64,000 bases of DNA, taken from positions 558,001 through 622,000 of the forward strand of contig JAJHZJ010000251.1 of NCBI GenBank assembly GCA_023548195.1. Direction: 5' to 3'. Source of the DNA: Bettongia penicillata ogilbyi (Eukaryota > Chordata > Mammalia > Diprotodontia > Potoroidae). A program made the position numbers and the translations under genes. Positions within the stretch are counted from its first letter, which is position 1; every line of letters begins with the position of its first letter. The notes beneath the pieces are model-generated. The model was given only the letters and a program-made list of their open reading frames with translations, had not been told where the DNA came from and did not search any database. Positions 26,501-38,500 of the stretch are shown here, in pieces.

Positions 26501-29500
26501 AGTCTTCAGATGGCATAGAAATGCACATTCTTAATATTTCAGTCACCATTGAATACTCAGAGTATCCAGCCCTTTGTGGGGTGGTATGAGAGAAGGGGAA
26601 AGTGTAGGCCTACCTTCTTTGTGAAAAACCAATACAAGACAGTATACGATTAGTCCTGTATAATAGACATTCTCTTTGGCATCCTTCCCTTCTTCCTTAT
26701 TCTCACTTAGACTCTATTTCTGCCTCCATACTCTCTTTATCTCCACTCCATGTTTCACATAAATTTCTAAATGAATATCCCAGATGCTCAAAACCCATCG
26801 GTTTTCTCCCAGCCTTTTGCCAATCAATATTTTCAGTCTTATTTCATAATATTTCTACTTCACATAGTCTCTTTTCCAACCATGGGACAGCAGGTTGTTC
26901 TCATATCCCCTCCCATACTGCATTTGTGCATACTGGCCCCTATGTATGGAAAGGAAGGACTCATTCTTCATCCTAACTTGTTAAAAATCCCTGCCTTCTT
27001 TCAAGGCTCAGTTTATATGTCATCTTCCACAGAAAGGCTGTTTTTTCCTTCCTCAGATTTTTCTAGATTACTTTGTCTGGATTTTCATTTTCCCCCCCAC
27101 AGTCTTGTATCATATTTATTTATATGCATGTTCTGTCTGTGTGCCCTCTACATCCCCTGCCTCCCCCAATTTGCCTCATTGGATTACAGCTTTCTTGAAG
27201 GAGGTGCTTGCTTCCCCCACCCCTCCCCCCATCTTTTTATCCCCAGCCCATAGTGTAAAGACTTGCATACAATAAGTAGTTAATAAATATTTATTAAATT
27301 GTTGAATTCAAAGGCTGATGGGTTAGGATTAGATGATAATTACTAGTAATAAGAAAGGCTCATAAAAGAGGAGGGTGCACCCTAAGGTGCTGATTTTCTT
27401 TTTGGTTAACCCAGTATGACTGTGACATTTCCTTTGAAAGGTTATAAGCCCCCTGAAGGCAGAGAACATGTGCATTTGGCTTAATTTGTACTCCTTGCAA
27501 GTGGAACTCCTTTGTAGATGCTCTTCACCTGCCTTTCTGCTGAGGTTAACGCTCCGCTTTCTCCTTGGCTGTCTTCAGGGGGTGCTCTCAGACTTGACCA
27601 AAGTGACTCGTCTCCATGGTGTGGATCCGGTGGTGCTGGTCCTGATTGTGGGGGTGGTGATGTTCACCCTGGGCTTTGCTGGCTGTGTGGGGGCTCTGAG
27701 GGAGAACATCTGCCTGCTGCAGTTTGTAAGTCACCTGGGGCCCGAGTGGATGGGGCTGTGTTGGAGGAGGGAGGGAGGGGAACAGATTTCCCTGCTCATC
27801 TGGAAAACTAGGAAAGGGGTGGGGGGGGCGGGGTTAGGTTTGGGGAGCCCGGTGTCCACAGGTCAATCACAGCCTGCCAATTATAACATTGCTTTTAAAG
27901 AGCTTAACTTGGTTAGCTGGTAGAGAGCTATGTACTGACCCTGGGTACACCCACACCTCTGAGACACATAGAAGATGTCTAGCAGCACCTGTCTCCTTTA
28001 TTCCCCAGGGGTGAGATCAATATGCAGTAATTTTCTTTTGTTACTTATATTTCCATGTCCCATTCTGCCTTTCCACCTTTACTCCATTAGATATTTAATG
28101 CAAAAAACAAAAAACCAAACAACCCTAAACCATCATTTTTAGATAGAGTTTTAAGTGAGAAATATTTATGGAGTTTTAAGAAAATAGAATTACATTTAGA
28201 TAAATTCATTTTGAGATGCTTTCAGTTACAGTTCAGGAGGATCTGCTGGGGAAACACCTGTTACGTTGCTTTGCAATGTATTCTTTTTTATATTTAGCGA
28301 ATCATTCCGTATTCCCTGTTCTGAATTTAGATAGCACAGATTGAATGTTTCATGTGCTTCTCGCCTCTCCACCCTAGCTGGTCTCTAAAGGTCTGCCAGC
28401 TCTAACATTTTCCAATTCTGGGCAGATCTGTAATTTCCCTGTGACTCTTGTGGTAGGTAAAATCTCAGCAAGTCAATTAGCAAGCATGGGAACATTTGCT
28501 AAGGGTGAAATGCCACTGTATTAGGAGTCCTGGGAGCTGCATGGGCAACATGCAAAGTCTGCTGGATTTGGGATCTAAGAGGACCTGGGTTTGAACATGT
28601 GTCTCAGTGCTTTTTCCATAAAATGAGTGATTTGGAATAGTTATTCCCTCCCACTTAATGATAAGTGTTACCGTTAATATAGTAACGTAGCAATGTATTA
28701 TATAGCACATGATCGATATATAATCGATATATAATTGTGCATGTTATATTATAGAATATGAATATATTGATATGTTATTAGTACTCTTTTGTTATTGTAC
28801 AGTCATTTCAGTCATGTCTAGTTCTTTTTAGGAAAGATACTATAAGGGTTTGCCATTTCCTTCTCCAGCTCATTTTACAGATGAGGAATTGAGGCAAACA
28901 GGGTCACACAGCTAGGCAGTGTCTGAAGCCAGATTTGAACTCAAGATGAGTCTTCCTGACTTAGGGCCTGGTACTCTATCTGTTGTGCCACTGTGCTCTC
29001 TAGCTGCTCATTAATATATTACTATATAATAATAAATATACAAATAAATCTGTGATTGCATCCTATAAGATGGACTTTGTCCTCATAGAGATTTTGCCCT
29101 AATGGAGATTAAATATAGATCCTTAGGTTTTAATAGATAAGTGCTTCATGAGGCCCTGAGATAGTGTGACTAGAGAGCCAGCCTCATACCCAGGAAGCCT
29201 GCTGTCCAAGACTGTGTGACCTTAGGCAAACTACTTAGCCTCTCAGTGCTCTAGACTAGAGGTGTCAGAGACTCAAGCCATGATGTGGCTATGACTGAGT
29301 CCCAACCAAATGAAGGTATAATTGGAAAATATTTAACCAAGTAAATAAAAATAACAGTAGAACATAGATAATGTTAATATGTGATTTTCTAAGTCAATAC
29401 GTAGCCTACAAGGATCTCTTTGTGAGGTTTTCTCATTTCTATTTAAATTGGACACTACTGCTTCTGGCAGCTCTCTAAGATTCTTAAGCTGTAGAGAAGG

Positions 29501-32500
29501 TGCCAGTCTACATGAGGGGATGAAATTCCTCCCTGTGGCAGGCCAGCATCATCTGTACAGTCCTTATCCCTGTCCCATTGATAGCTGTCAAGGAATTCAG
29601 GGAAAAGAGATCATTTAGGACTAAGAACAGTAGGAAACTTTTCACAAAGGGACTCAGGACTGGAAGAATTAGATAACAGTTTCCTGTTATTTCCCTCCTC
29701 TTTTTTTTTTTCCTCTTAGTTCTGTGGGGCTATTGTGCTGATATTTTTCCTGGAGCTGGCGGTTGCTGTGTTGGCTTTCCTGTTCCAGGACTGGGTGAGG
29801 GACAGGTTCAGGGAGTTCTTCGAGATCAATATCAAGTCTTACCGAGATGACATTGATCTGCAGAACCTTATTGACTCCCTGCAGAAAGCTGTAAGTCACC
29901 CTGTCTTCACATCCTTCACTGTTTTACCTCTGCCTCTTTTCCTCCTCTGGGATCTTGTACTGAGGTTTCATCTCGGTGTGGAAGTGGGAACACAGGATCT
30001 TGAAACTTTTACTAGAGAGGGTTAGTCTTCTAACAGGTGTTACTAAAGGACCTCACCACACACTGAGTGATTGACATCCAAGGACCAGCCTAAGTTTGGA
30101 ATGACTCCTTATCAGAAGGTTGGTTTTCAGGTGATGAAAATTTTGTCCAGTCTCGCTCAGTCAGGAAACATTTATTAAGTACCTATTATGTGCTGAGCCT
30201 TGTGGTAAGCAGTGGGGAAACCAAAAGAGGCAAAAGACAGTCCCTGCCCTCAAGGAGCTCCCAGTCAGATGGAGGAGACAACAAGCAAATCATCCAATCA
30301 GTAAATGTTTATTAAGCACTTACTACATGCCAGGCACTGTGCTGTAAGTGCTGGGAGTACAACAAGAGGCAAAAGACAATCCCTGTATTCAAGAAGCTCA
30401 CAGTCTAATGAGGGAAACAAAAGCAAAGAAATCTATACAAAGCAAGCTATATAGAAAATAGGAAATATTATAAGGAGGAAGAGTTGGGAAATACTTTTGT
30501 AGAAGGTAGAATTTTAGTTGGGATTAAAAGAAATCGGCAAAGCCTATAGACAGAAGTGAGAAGGAAAATCAATCCAGGCCTGGAGGATAGGCAGAGAAAA
30601 TGCCTATATATGAGAGTTGGGAGTGTTTTGTTTGTGGCCAGGAAGCCAGCATCACAAAAGTATGACAAGGAGAGTGGGGTGTAACAGGACTGGAAAGATA
30701 AGAGGGGGCTAAGTTTTAAAGGCTTTGAACACCAAACAGAGCATTTTGTGTTTGATCCTGGAAGCAATAGAGATCCCATGGAGATTATTGAAGGGGAGGT
30801 TAGGGGTAGGGAGAAGGATTCATGATATGGTCAGATCTATACTTTAAGAAAATCACTGGTGGCTAAATGGAGGATGGGTTGGAATAGGGAGAGATCAGAG
30901 GTGGGCAGTCCTACCAGCAGGCTGTTGTAGGGGTTTAGGGCTGAGGGGATACACCAGAGTAGTGGCAGTGGAGAGAAGGGAGCACATTTGAGAAGTGTTG
31001 CAAAGGTGAAATCAGGAGGACTTGACAGCATGTTGGATATGGGGGTATATAGGATAGGTGGTAAGAGATAGTAAGGAATTGAGGATGTTACCCAGGTTGT
31101 GAACTTGAGGAACTGAGAAAAGGATATTCTCCCTACCAGTAATTAACTTCCCTTGATAGTAAGAGGGAAGTCACAAGAGGAGGGTTTTAGGGTGAAGATA
31201 ATGAAATGTCCTCCAAAGAATAGAGGAAATGGTGAGCTGAGTTGGCAGAGGAAGCATCAGGGGGTCTTTCTGAAGTAATCAAAGTATATATGCCTCTTAA
31301 AATGCCTTGGTGTGCTAGGGATGGTGTGGAGGTTTCTAAGAGATGCAGAGTTTATTTTCTTAGACCCATTTTCTGGATTCTGGAATCACTTGATTAGGTC
31401 AGGAGGTAACTGGAAGTCCAGAGGACAGTAGGGTAGTCAAGGAAGGTTCCCATAAACATTGACCAAAGTTACTCACAGAATTTAGCATGTTCTCCCTAAG
31501 GGCTCCCATGCGATCCATTCTCTTTGATTTTAAGGAGAAGCTCCCCCATTCATTGTCTGTTTGAATGATTGAAGAAACCCTGTGACCTTGTGAACACACC
31601 ATTGCTGTTGGGCTTTGTCTTTCCAAGTGCAGTGAAAACCTCTAAGATGACTCTGTAGCCTGATTCTGGACCTAAAGGGGGCATCTTTTATCTCCTTAAG
31701 ATGTGCTCTGGGCTTGGGATGGAGTTTCAGGAGGTTTTCGTTATATTCCCTTCCAAGTAGCTGAAAACCCAGATTATCCAAGTGTACTATCCAACTCCTT
31801 TCCTTCCCTATAGGAATGTTGATGATATGAGTGAATCCCTTCCCTGACCCTTCTGTAATTCATCAGGATCCACAGGATATCCTCCTTTGGTTGGAGACTA
31901 TTCTTATCCTATCTCTCTGAAAGGCCTTTTCCCCTTCCTGTTTGAGAAGGAAACCTGGTCAGAGCAAGAAGAATTAGCCCCCTAGGATATTATGCAGAAC
32001 TCCTGAACAGAACCCTTCTGTGTAAGGCTTCCAGTTCCTCTGGTTTCCCATCTCCCATTGATTTCTGCTCTGCACCTGGATGCTCTAAGCAGCTCTAATT
32101 GTTCTCATGGGGGTGGGTGGGAGTGGGAGATGAGGATGAGGTCCCAGCTCCTGGCCATGTTAAGGGTCTGGGCTCTGATGAACTCTATGCTCTTTCTCTT
32201 CAGAAACCTGGCTTCCTTAGGCATTTTGTGTTTTTGTTTGTTTTTATTCTGAAAAAAAGACAATAATCTGTCTCAGGTCACACGAAGGGGAATGGGAAAG
32301 AGATTACCACAAATAGGGAAGCACACTACGGAAATTTTAAACTGAGCAAGATAAGACTTCTTAGTTTTAAGTATTATTTAAGCAATAGAACTCAAATACA
32401 ACTCTTGAGTTTTGCTTATTTCTGCCATGGGATTGTAATGTCCTGATGCCTAAAGTTGGAGAAACTCTCATGTGATTCTTCTGTGTCAGTTTGGAAATTG

Positions 32501-35500
32501 ACACACAGTTGCCTTTTGTGTTTCCCTCTGGGTCTCTGCAATTGTTTTTCTATGTCTCTCTTTCTGTCTTTCATGTACCAGTAAACAATATGCTATATTT
32601 CTTCTGCGTGCTAGTGTTAAAAAGAAAACACTTTGGTGTTGTCCGTTCTTCTCATTTTCCTTAAAGGATGGATTCTATATTCCCTTTGTTTCTTTTGAGA
32701 GGAAGGGGAGTATTAGGGCACATTGCTAAACACATTCTAGTTCTCCTAATGTTTAGTCTGTTTATGGGTGATATAATATCAGTCATTCAATAGATATCCA
32801 TTCTTGATATGTGCCAAATGCCTAAGAAGAATGCAAAACCCGACAAGAAATTCTATCATCATGGGACTTACAATCCAGTTGGGAGATTACATACATGAAT
32901 ATATGTGTGCATGTATGAAAAGTGGCTTAATGCCAAGTAATAAGGTACAAAAGCCAAATGAGTGATAAATGGTAACATGTATTGTGGAGATTCAGAAAAG
33001 ATGTGGGATTGATATGGTTATAAAAATGGTTCCTGAACTAAGAATCTGGGACAGTACCAAATAGAGGTGAAATTTGATCTACTTGGAGTCAATTATGGTG
33101 TGCTGGTCACTAAATGACAGTGCTCTGGCTACGATGATGACGAATTCTGTTTGTTTGCTCTGTAGAACCAGTGCTGTGGGGCTTATGGCCCTGAAGACTG
33201 GGACCTCAATGTTTACTTTAATTGCAGTGGAGAAAGCTATAGCCGAGAGAAATGTGGTGTCCCATTTTCTTGCTGTGTACCAGATCCTGCAGTAAGTTGT
33301 GGTCATTTTCTCTCCTTTAGGTTAAAGAAAAATTGATGCCTGTTGTTTTACATCATAGTCAGTTCTGAAAATACTAGTTTAAGAATGGAATCTTACCTTG
33401 TAAGATTAAAAAAACAAAACAGAAATCAAAGCAGTGAAGCACATAGACCCTGTATAGCAACTGCATGAGACATTGTACCTTAGTACATTATTAGTATACC
33501 ACTTTTCTACCAAGAGGATGGTTTCTCCATCATTTCTTGCAAAGTTAGTATCATTGCAGTTCCCATCTCTCTCCATGTACAAGGACCAAGTTCTTTTGAT
33601 GCTAGCTGTAGTTTCTGCTGGTATCTGAACAAGTGATTAGCTTGGAAAGTCACCTTCTGATGAAAGGGGGCTGCTGGGCAGAGAATGGCCCATGGGCAAG
33701 TCATGGGGTAACTGGGAATACTGTAGACTTTGTTAAGACCCCTAAACCGAAGATCATAAGACTCTTGAATACCCAAACCAAGGAGTTTCTCTCTTTAAAG
33801 CTAATACCTAGGTCAATACTGAGAAACTGATTTCTCTCAAATTAACAGTCTTTGAATATATATGTAAACACACACACACACATACATATGTATACCCATG
33901 TAGTCTTTATAAAATCATATATAGATGGGTTAATAGTACAGTTGTTATTTTGTCCTAGGGGCCCAGTTAACAGGCTGCAAACTCTGAATGTAAGAATTAC
34001 TGTGCTGTCTGAGTTAAAGAACTCACCCAACTTCTTTGTACCTTAGATTCATTCATCTGTAAAATAAGGTGATCGTATATTGTTGATTTGAAAGCAGGTG
34101 GCTATTGAAGTCAACCACAAGTCTCTTGAATCCTAACAAGCCTGCACTCACTCAAAGGCTTGCCTTGAATATGGAGTCAAAGGAAGCTGGAGAGAACAAG
34201 AACAAAGCAGATTCTTCCACCAATGAGATGCTACCATCTGTAGCGATGATTAAGTATTTTTCTGTCTCAGGGATACTGAACTTGGGGTTCTTCTAGACAA
34301 AGGAAATATTAAAGCATGAAGAAAAATGTCTGGCTCAATAATAAAATGTACATACATATTTTATGTTATGCATGCTGCATGCATGTATATATCTATATAT
34401 AAATGCACTCATGCATGTGCATATGGTAGCATCCATATGTATATATGTACACATACATACACACACAGATGTACATATGTGCATGAATGCACATATTGAC
34501 GTAGCTCCTCTCCTCATAGAGTTTTATAGTCTGATGGAGGAGAGAGTGCATATATATTCAGATAAATAAAATAGAACAATAAGAAAACAGGCTGTGGGAG
34601 TTCTTTGGAGTCTAAAAGTGGCATCTTTAAGGTTCTTTCTGACTGTGCTTTTATAGTCTGAATCAGAGACACCTCCCTCTAGGGTCTCTGATTCACAGAT
34701 TCTTTCCTTCCCTCTTTACTCTTTCCTTTCTCTCCTGAGTTCAATATCCCTGAGACAGGAAATTCAGGGAATAGTATATAATTGGTGGAAGAATCTGTTT
34801 TGTTCCCTCTGGCTTTCTTTGACTCCCTATTCAAGTCAAGTCTTTGAGTGAATACAGGCTTTTTAGGATTCAAGAAACTTGTGGCTGACGAAAGTTTCCC
34901 TTCCTTTAAATCAACAGTACATGATCACCTTATTTTATAGATAAATAAAACAAGCTACAGAAGTTATGTGATTTCTTTAGGTAATACAGATAGCAATGTA
35001 ATTCTTATTTTCTTAGTTTGTAGTCTGTATCTGAGTTATTAGAACAGTCTAATAATAATTGTAATATTAATTCATCTTTATGTGCTTTTATAGAGACTAC
35101 TCAACTTGGATGCAGGAGTCTCTCAGTTCAGATCCTGCTTCTGACATTTACTAGCTGTGTGACTATAAACTTGCTTCTTTGGGCCTCCCAGTTCCTTTAT
35201 CTGTAAAATAGGGATTATAATAAGTTCCTGCTTCACACAGTGGTGAGGATAAAATGAAAGCATCTCATCTAAAGTTCTTTGCCAACCTTTCAAATGCTTT
35301 GTAACTCCTGGTCTTTATATCCCAAAGCATTTTGTTTATAACACCTTTGGCAGGTTAAAGGAATGCAAGTATGCCTCCATTCTCATGACTCATCCACAGT
35401 CTTCAGGCTAGTAAGGGGTAGAGAGAGAAACTGAGCCCATGTGCAGGACATTTTGCTCCACCCTAGGCTGTCTCACTGCATTTCCTAAATGTAGCTTTTG

Positions 35501-38500
35501 CCTCTCAGTATTTTGTAGCATGACTGAATTGAGTGAACTAGGATGGGCCTTTTGCTACTAAAATCTGTTGGTTGTGATCCATTTCCCAGAAGGCCACTTT
35601 CTCTCCCTTTTCTCCTTTCCTTCCCACCTTCCTGTCAGTCTTCTACAGTACTAATCTTTTCTTATTTCTCTTGCAGCAAAAAGTTGTGAATACACAGTGT
35701 GGATATGATGTCAGGACTATGGTGAGAACCCCTAATGCTTACGGTTATTCCCTTTGGTCCAGCTTCCTGATTTAGCACACATGTGTAAATTAGAATGGGA
35801 AAACTCGGAGCTGAGTGCAGAGGTGAGATTCCAGACCCAGTAGGGGTGAGTAGAGTGAGAACAAGTAAGTAACCTAACAGGCACCATCCCTTGGGCCTGT
35901 AGAAAGGAAGAAGGAAATGGTGATCCATGTTAATTTCAGGCTTCATTAACCACGGGCCCCCAAACTAGCTGTTGCCAAGTTAGTGGGAAAGAAGGAGGAG
36001 GAGAGTTTAGGAGCTGCAGAAACTCTCATTTTCACATTTTTTTGAGAAGGCTTATTTGGAGAGATTTTTTTTTAAAGGGTCCATTTAAAGTATTCCTAGT
36101 TTCAAAAGGGTGTCAGGCTTGTTGAAAATAATTTTGTTTGGGTGCTGTTGTTAACATGCAGTTGGAGTCATTCAATTCCCTTTCATCTCAAGTGCTCCCC
36201 AAATTAATTCAGGGTTCAGTTATCTCAGGTATTCATACCCCAGAAGAGGGAACGTCAGACTGGTTTTGTCACCTGGTCATAAGGGGAGAAACTCTTAGGA
36301 AAAATATTTACCTTACCTCTTGCTGGTGATAGCTGGTGACTGTTAATATGATATTGAGATTTCTTTCTTAATTCTTATGATGAGCCATATGGAAATAAAC
36401 AGGTGGAATCAATAGGCCTAGCTAAAGTGAATATGATCCTATGGCCACTTTGGGGTGAGTGCTTCAGTTAATGGTTAACTGAAAAGAGTAGGAGTGCAGA
36501 CAGTACTTTACTTTGGGACATTGTGGTGTATGTTATAGTCCATGTAACTTCCCAGTATACAGTTGTTAGGCTGAGACAATGCAGTCATCTGAAGGGCAAG
36601 AATTATTTCATTTTTGTCTTTGTATTTCTAGTGCCTAGCAATACCTTAAGAGCTGTAGTAGTTTCTTCTGTTAATTAACCGATTTAGTTCCATCTCACAT
36701 TCTATGAGGATAACAGCAAATGCTGGAAAGGGGCCTAGAATTTCCCTGATGAAACTTAGTTGGGCAGCTCTGCTGAAGATACTAGTTGTAAATGATGTGA
36801 GAATAATTGAGGGAATTTTATTAAAGTGATACATTATGGCCGAGAATATGCAAATACAAATAACAGCTTTCATGATAACAAGTATAATTATAGGATCCTG
36901 CTTTTAAAGTGGCTGGAAAATTCATTTTTCTTTCTGACAGGTTACCTTTGATTTATATACCTGTGTGTAACATAAGTATACTTCTGGATTGCAGTAATGT
37001 ATACCCACATATAGTGAGAGTGTGTGTGTGTGTGTATGTGTGTGTGTGTGTGTGTGTATGTGTGTGTGTAGGGCAGCTAGGTGGCACAGTGGATAGTCTT
37101 GGACCTGGATTCAGGAAGACTCATCTTCCTTAGTTCAAATCTGGCCTCAGACACTTACTAGTTGTGTGACCCTGGGCAAGTCACTTAACTCTGTTTGCCT
37201 CAGGTTCCTCATCTGTAAAATGAACTGAAAAAGGAAATGGCAAACTGCTCCAGTATCTTTGCCAAGAAAACTCCTAGTGGACTCATGAAGAGTCAGATAC
37301 ATCCGAAAATGAAAAGAAGTATACAAATGTGTAAACATATACACACGTATATAAACATACATACACATATGTACATAACTATACATGTACATATGTGTAT
37401 AGTTATTATAGTCTTTAAATATGTTCCTTAGTTCACTGTCTTCTCTTTACTCTTCTAACTCTCATGACTTCACCCTCAGTGTCACTGAACTTAGAGGTCA
37501 GACAACCACTAGCTATCACTTCGTTTCTAGGAATCCCCTTTTTCAGAATTGAGACTTTGGGGGTCAGTTGAAAAGTATGTTGTCAGCTGTTTGCTGTGCC
37601 TGCAAAAGACCAAACAGAAACACTGGATCTCTCAGAATGACATAAAGTCAATCAGTAAGCATTTATTTGGCACCTCCTGTTTGTCAGCACCATGCGAGGT
37701 GCTGAGGATGCCAGTAAAATGTTCAAAACAATTCCTGCTCCACAGGACCGTACTCGCTTCTGGAGAAGTACAGATATCAGTATACAGAGAGAATAAATAG
37801 AAAAAGAACAAATTCAATATAGTTACCAGCTAACAGTTAGAGAGAGATGAGGAAATGCTTCATTTAGAAGGTTGTGCCTGAAGGAAGAGAGGGATTCCTT
37901 GAGGTCCAGTTAAGGAAGGATTTCCACCATGAGGGATGGTCACTGTAAAAGTATAGAGAAAGAGAGATGGAGTGACTTGTGTGAAGGGAAGTAAGAAAGC
38001 CCATTTACCTGCCTCGTAGAATGTGGGGAAAAGGAGGTTAGATTGGGGTTGGGGTCAGATTGTGAATGGCTCTGAAAACTCAATAGAGGAGTTTATATTT
38101 TTTCCTAGAAATAATGGGAAACTTCAAGAGTTGATTGTGTAGATAACTAGGTGAGATGACTTCTGGAGGACATGCACTGCTCTAGGTTTCTGTGACTCCA
38201 TCTCACCCCCTGGACATTTGCCCTTTCCTACCGTTCCCCTTTCTTCAGAACTCAGGAGACCTAATAAGAATGCACATGTGACAGTTCAGGAGGGAAGCTC
38301 ATTATGTGTATGTGTTTCCAATGCAGACAAAGAACAAATGGGATGAATCCATCTTTACCAAAGGCTGTATCCCTGCTTTGGAAGCCTGGCTCCCTCGGAA
38401 CATTTACATAGTAGCAGGTGTTTTCATCGCTGTCTCCTTACTACAGGTCAGTACAAGGTGTCCTTGGCCACTCCACGAAGCGGGAGGTAAAGGCCTTGGG

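Larger units (their letters stand above)
33900..35101. repeat. Large inverted repeat in TSPAN14 intron (arms 33900-34282 and 34733-35101)
   Basis: The left arm read forward matches the right arm read as complement along its whole length. Perfect blocks include 34061-34074 with 34923-34936, 34208-34224 with 34781-34797 (17 bp) and 34262-34275 with 34745-34758. The paired coordinates all sum to about 69000, so the arms are collinear around a centre near 34500. Identity is roughly three quarters by eye. The spacer of about 450 bp contains an alternating TG/CA/AT microsatellite and a perfect 12 bp hairpin. Confidence 0.85.

Noticed and set aside
26771..27253. 160-codon open frame on the + strand
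   Set aside because: It covers an L2 LINE 3' region, has no family similarity and lies in a TSPAN14 intron without its own splice or promoter signals.
27518..27811. 97-codon frame overlapping TSPAN14 exon 3
   Set aside because: It is a shifted frame over the GC-rich coding exon; the tetraspanin frame is unambiguous.
37071..37316. tRNA genes suggested by tRNA-like heads
   Set aside because: These are SINE heads without an intact cloverleaf; no genuine tRNA gene was seen.
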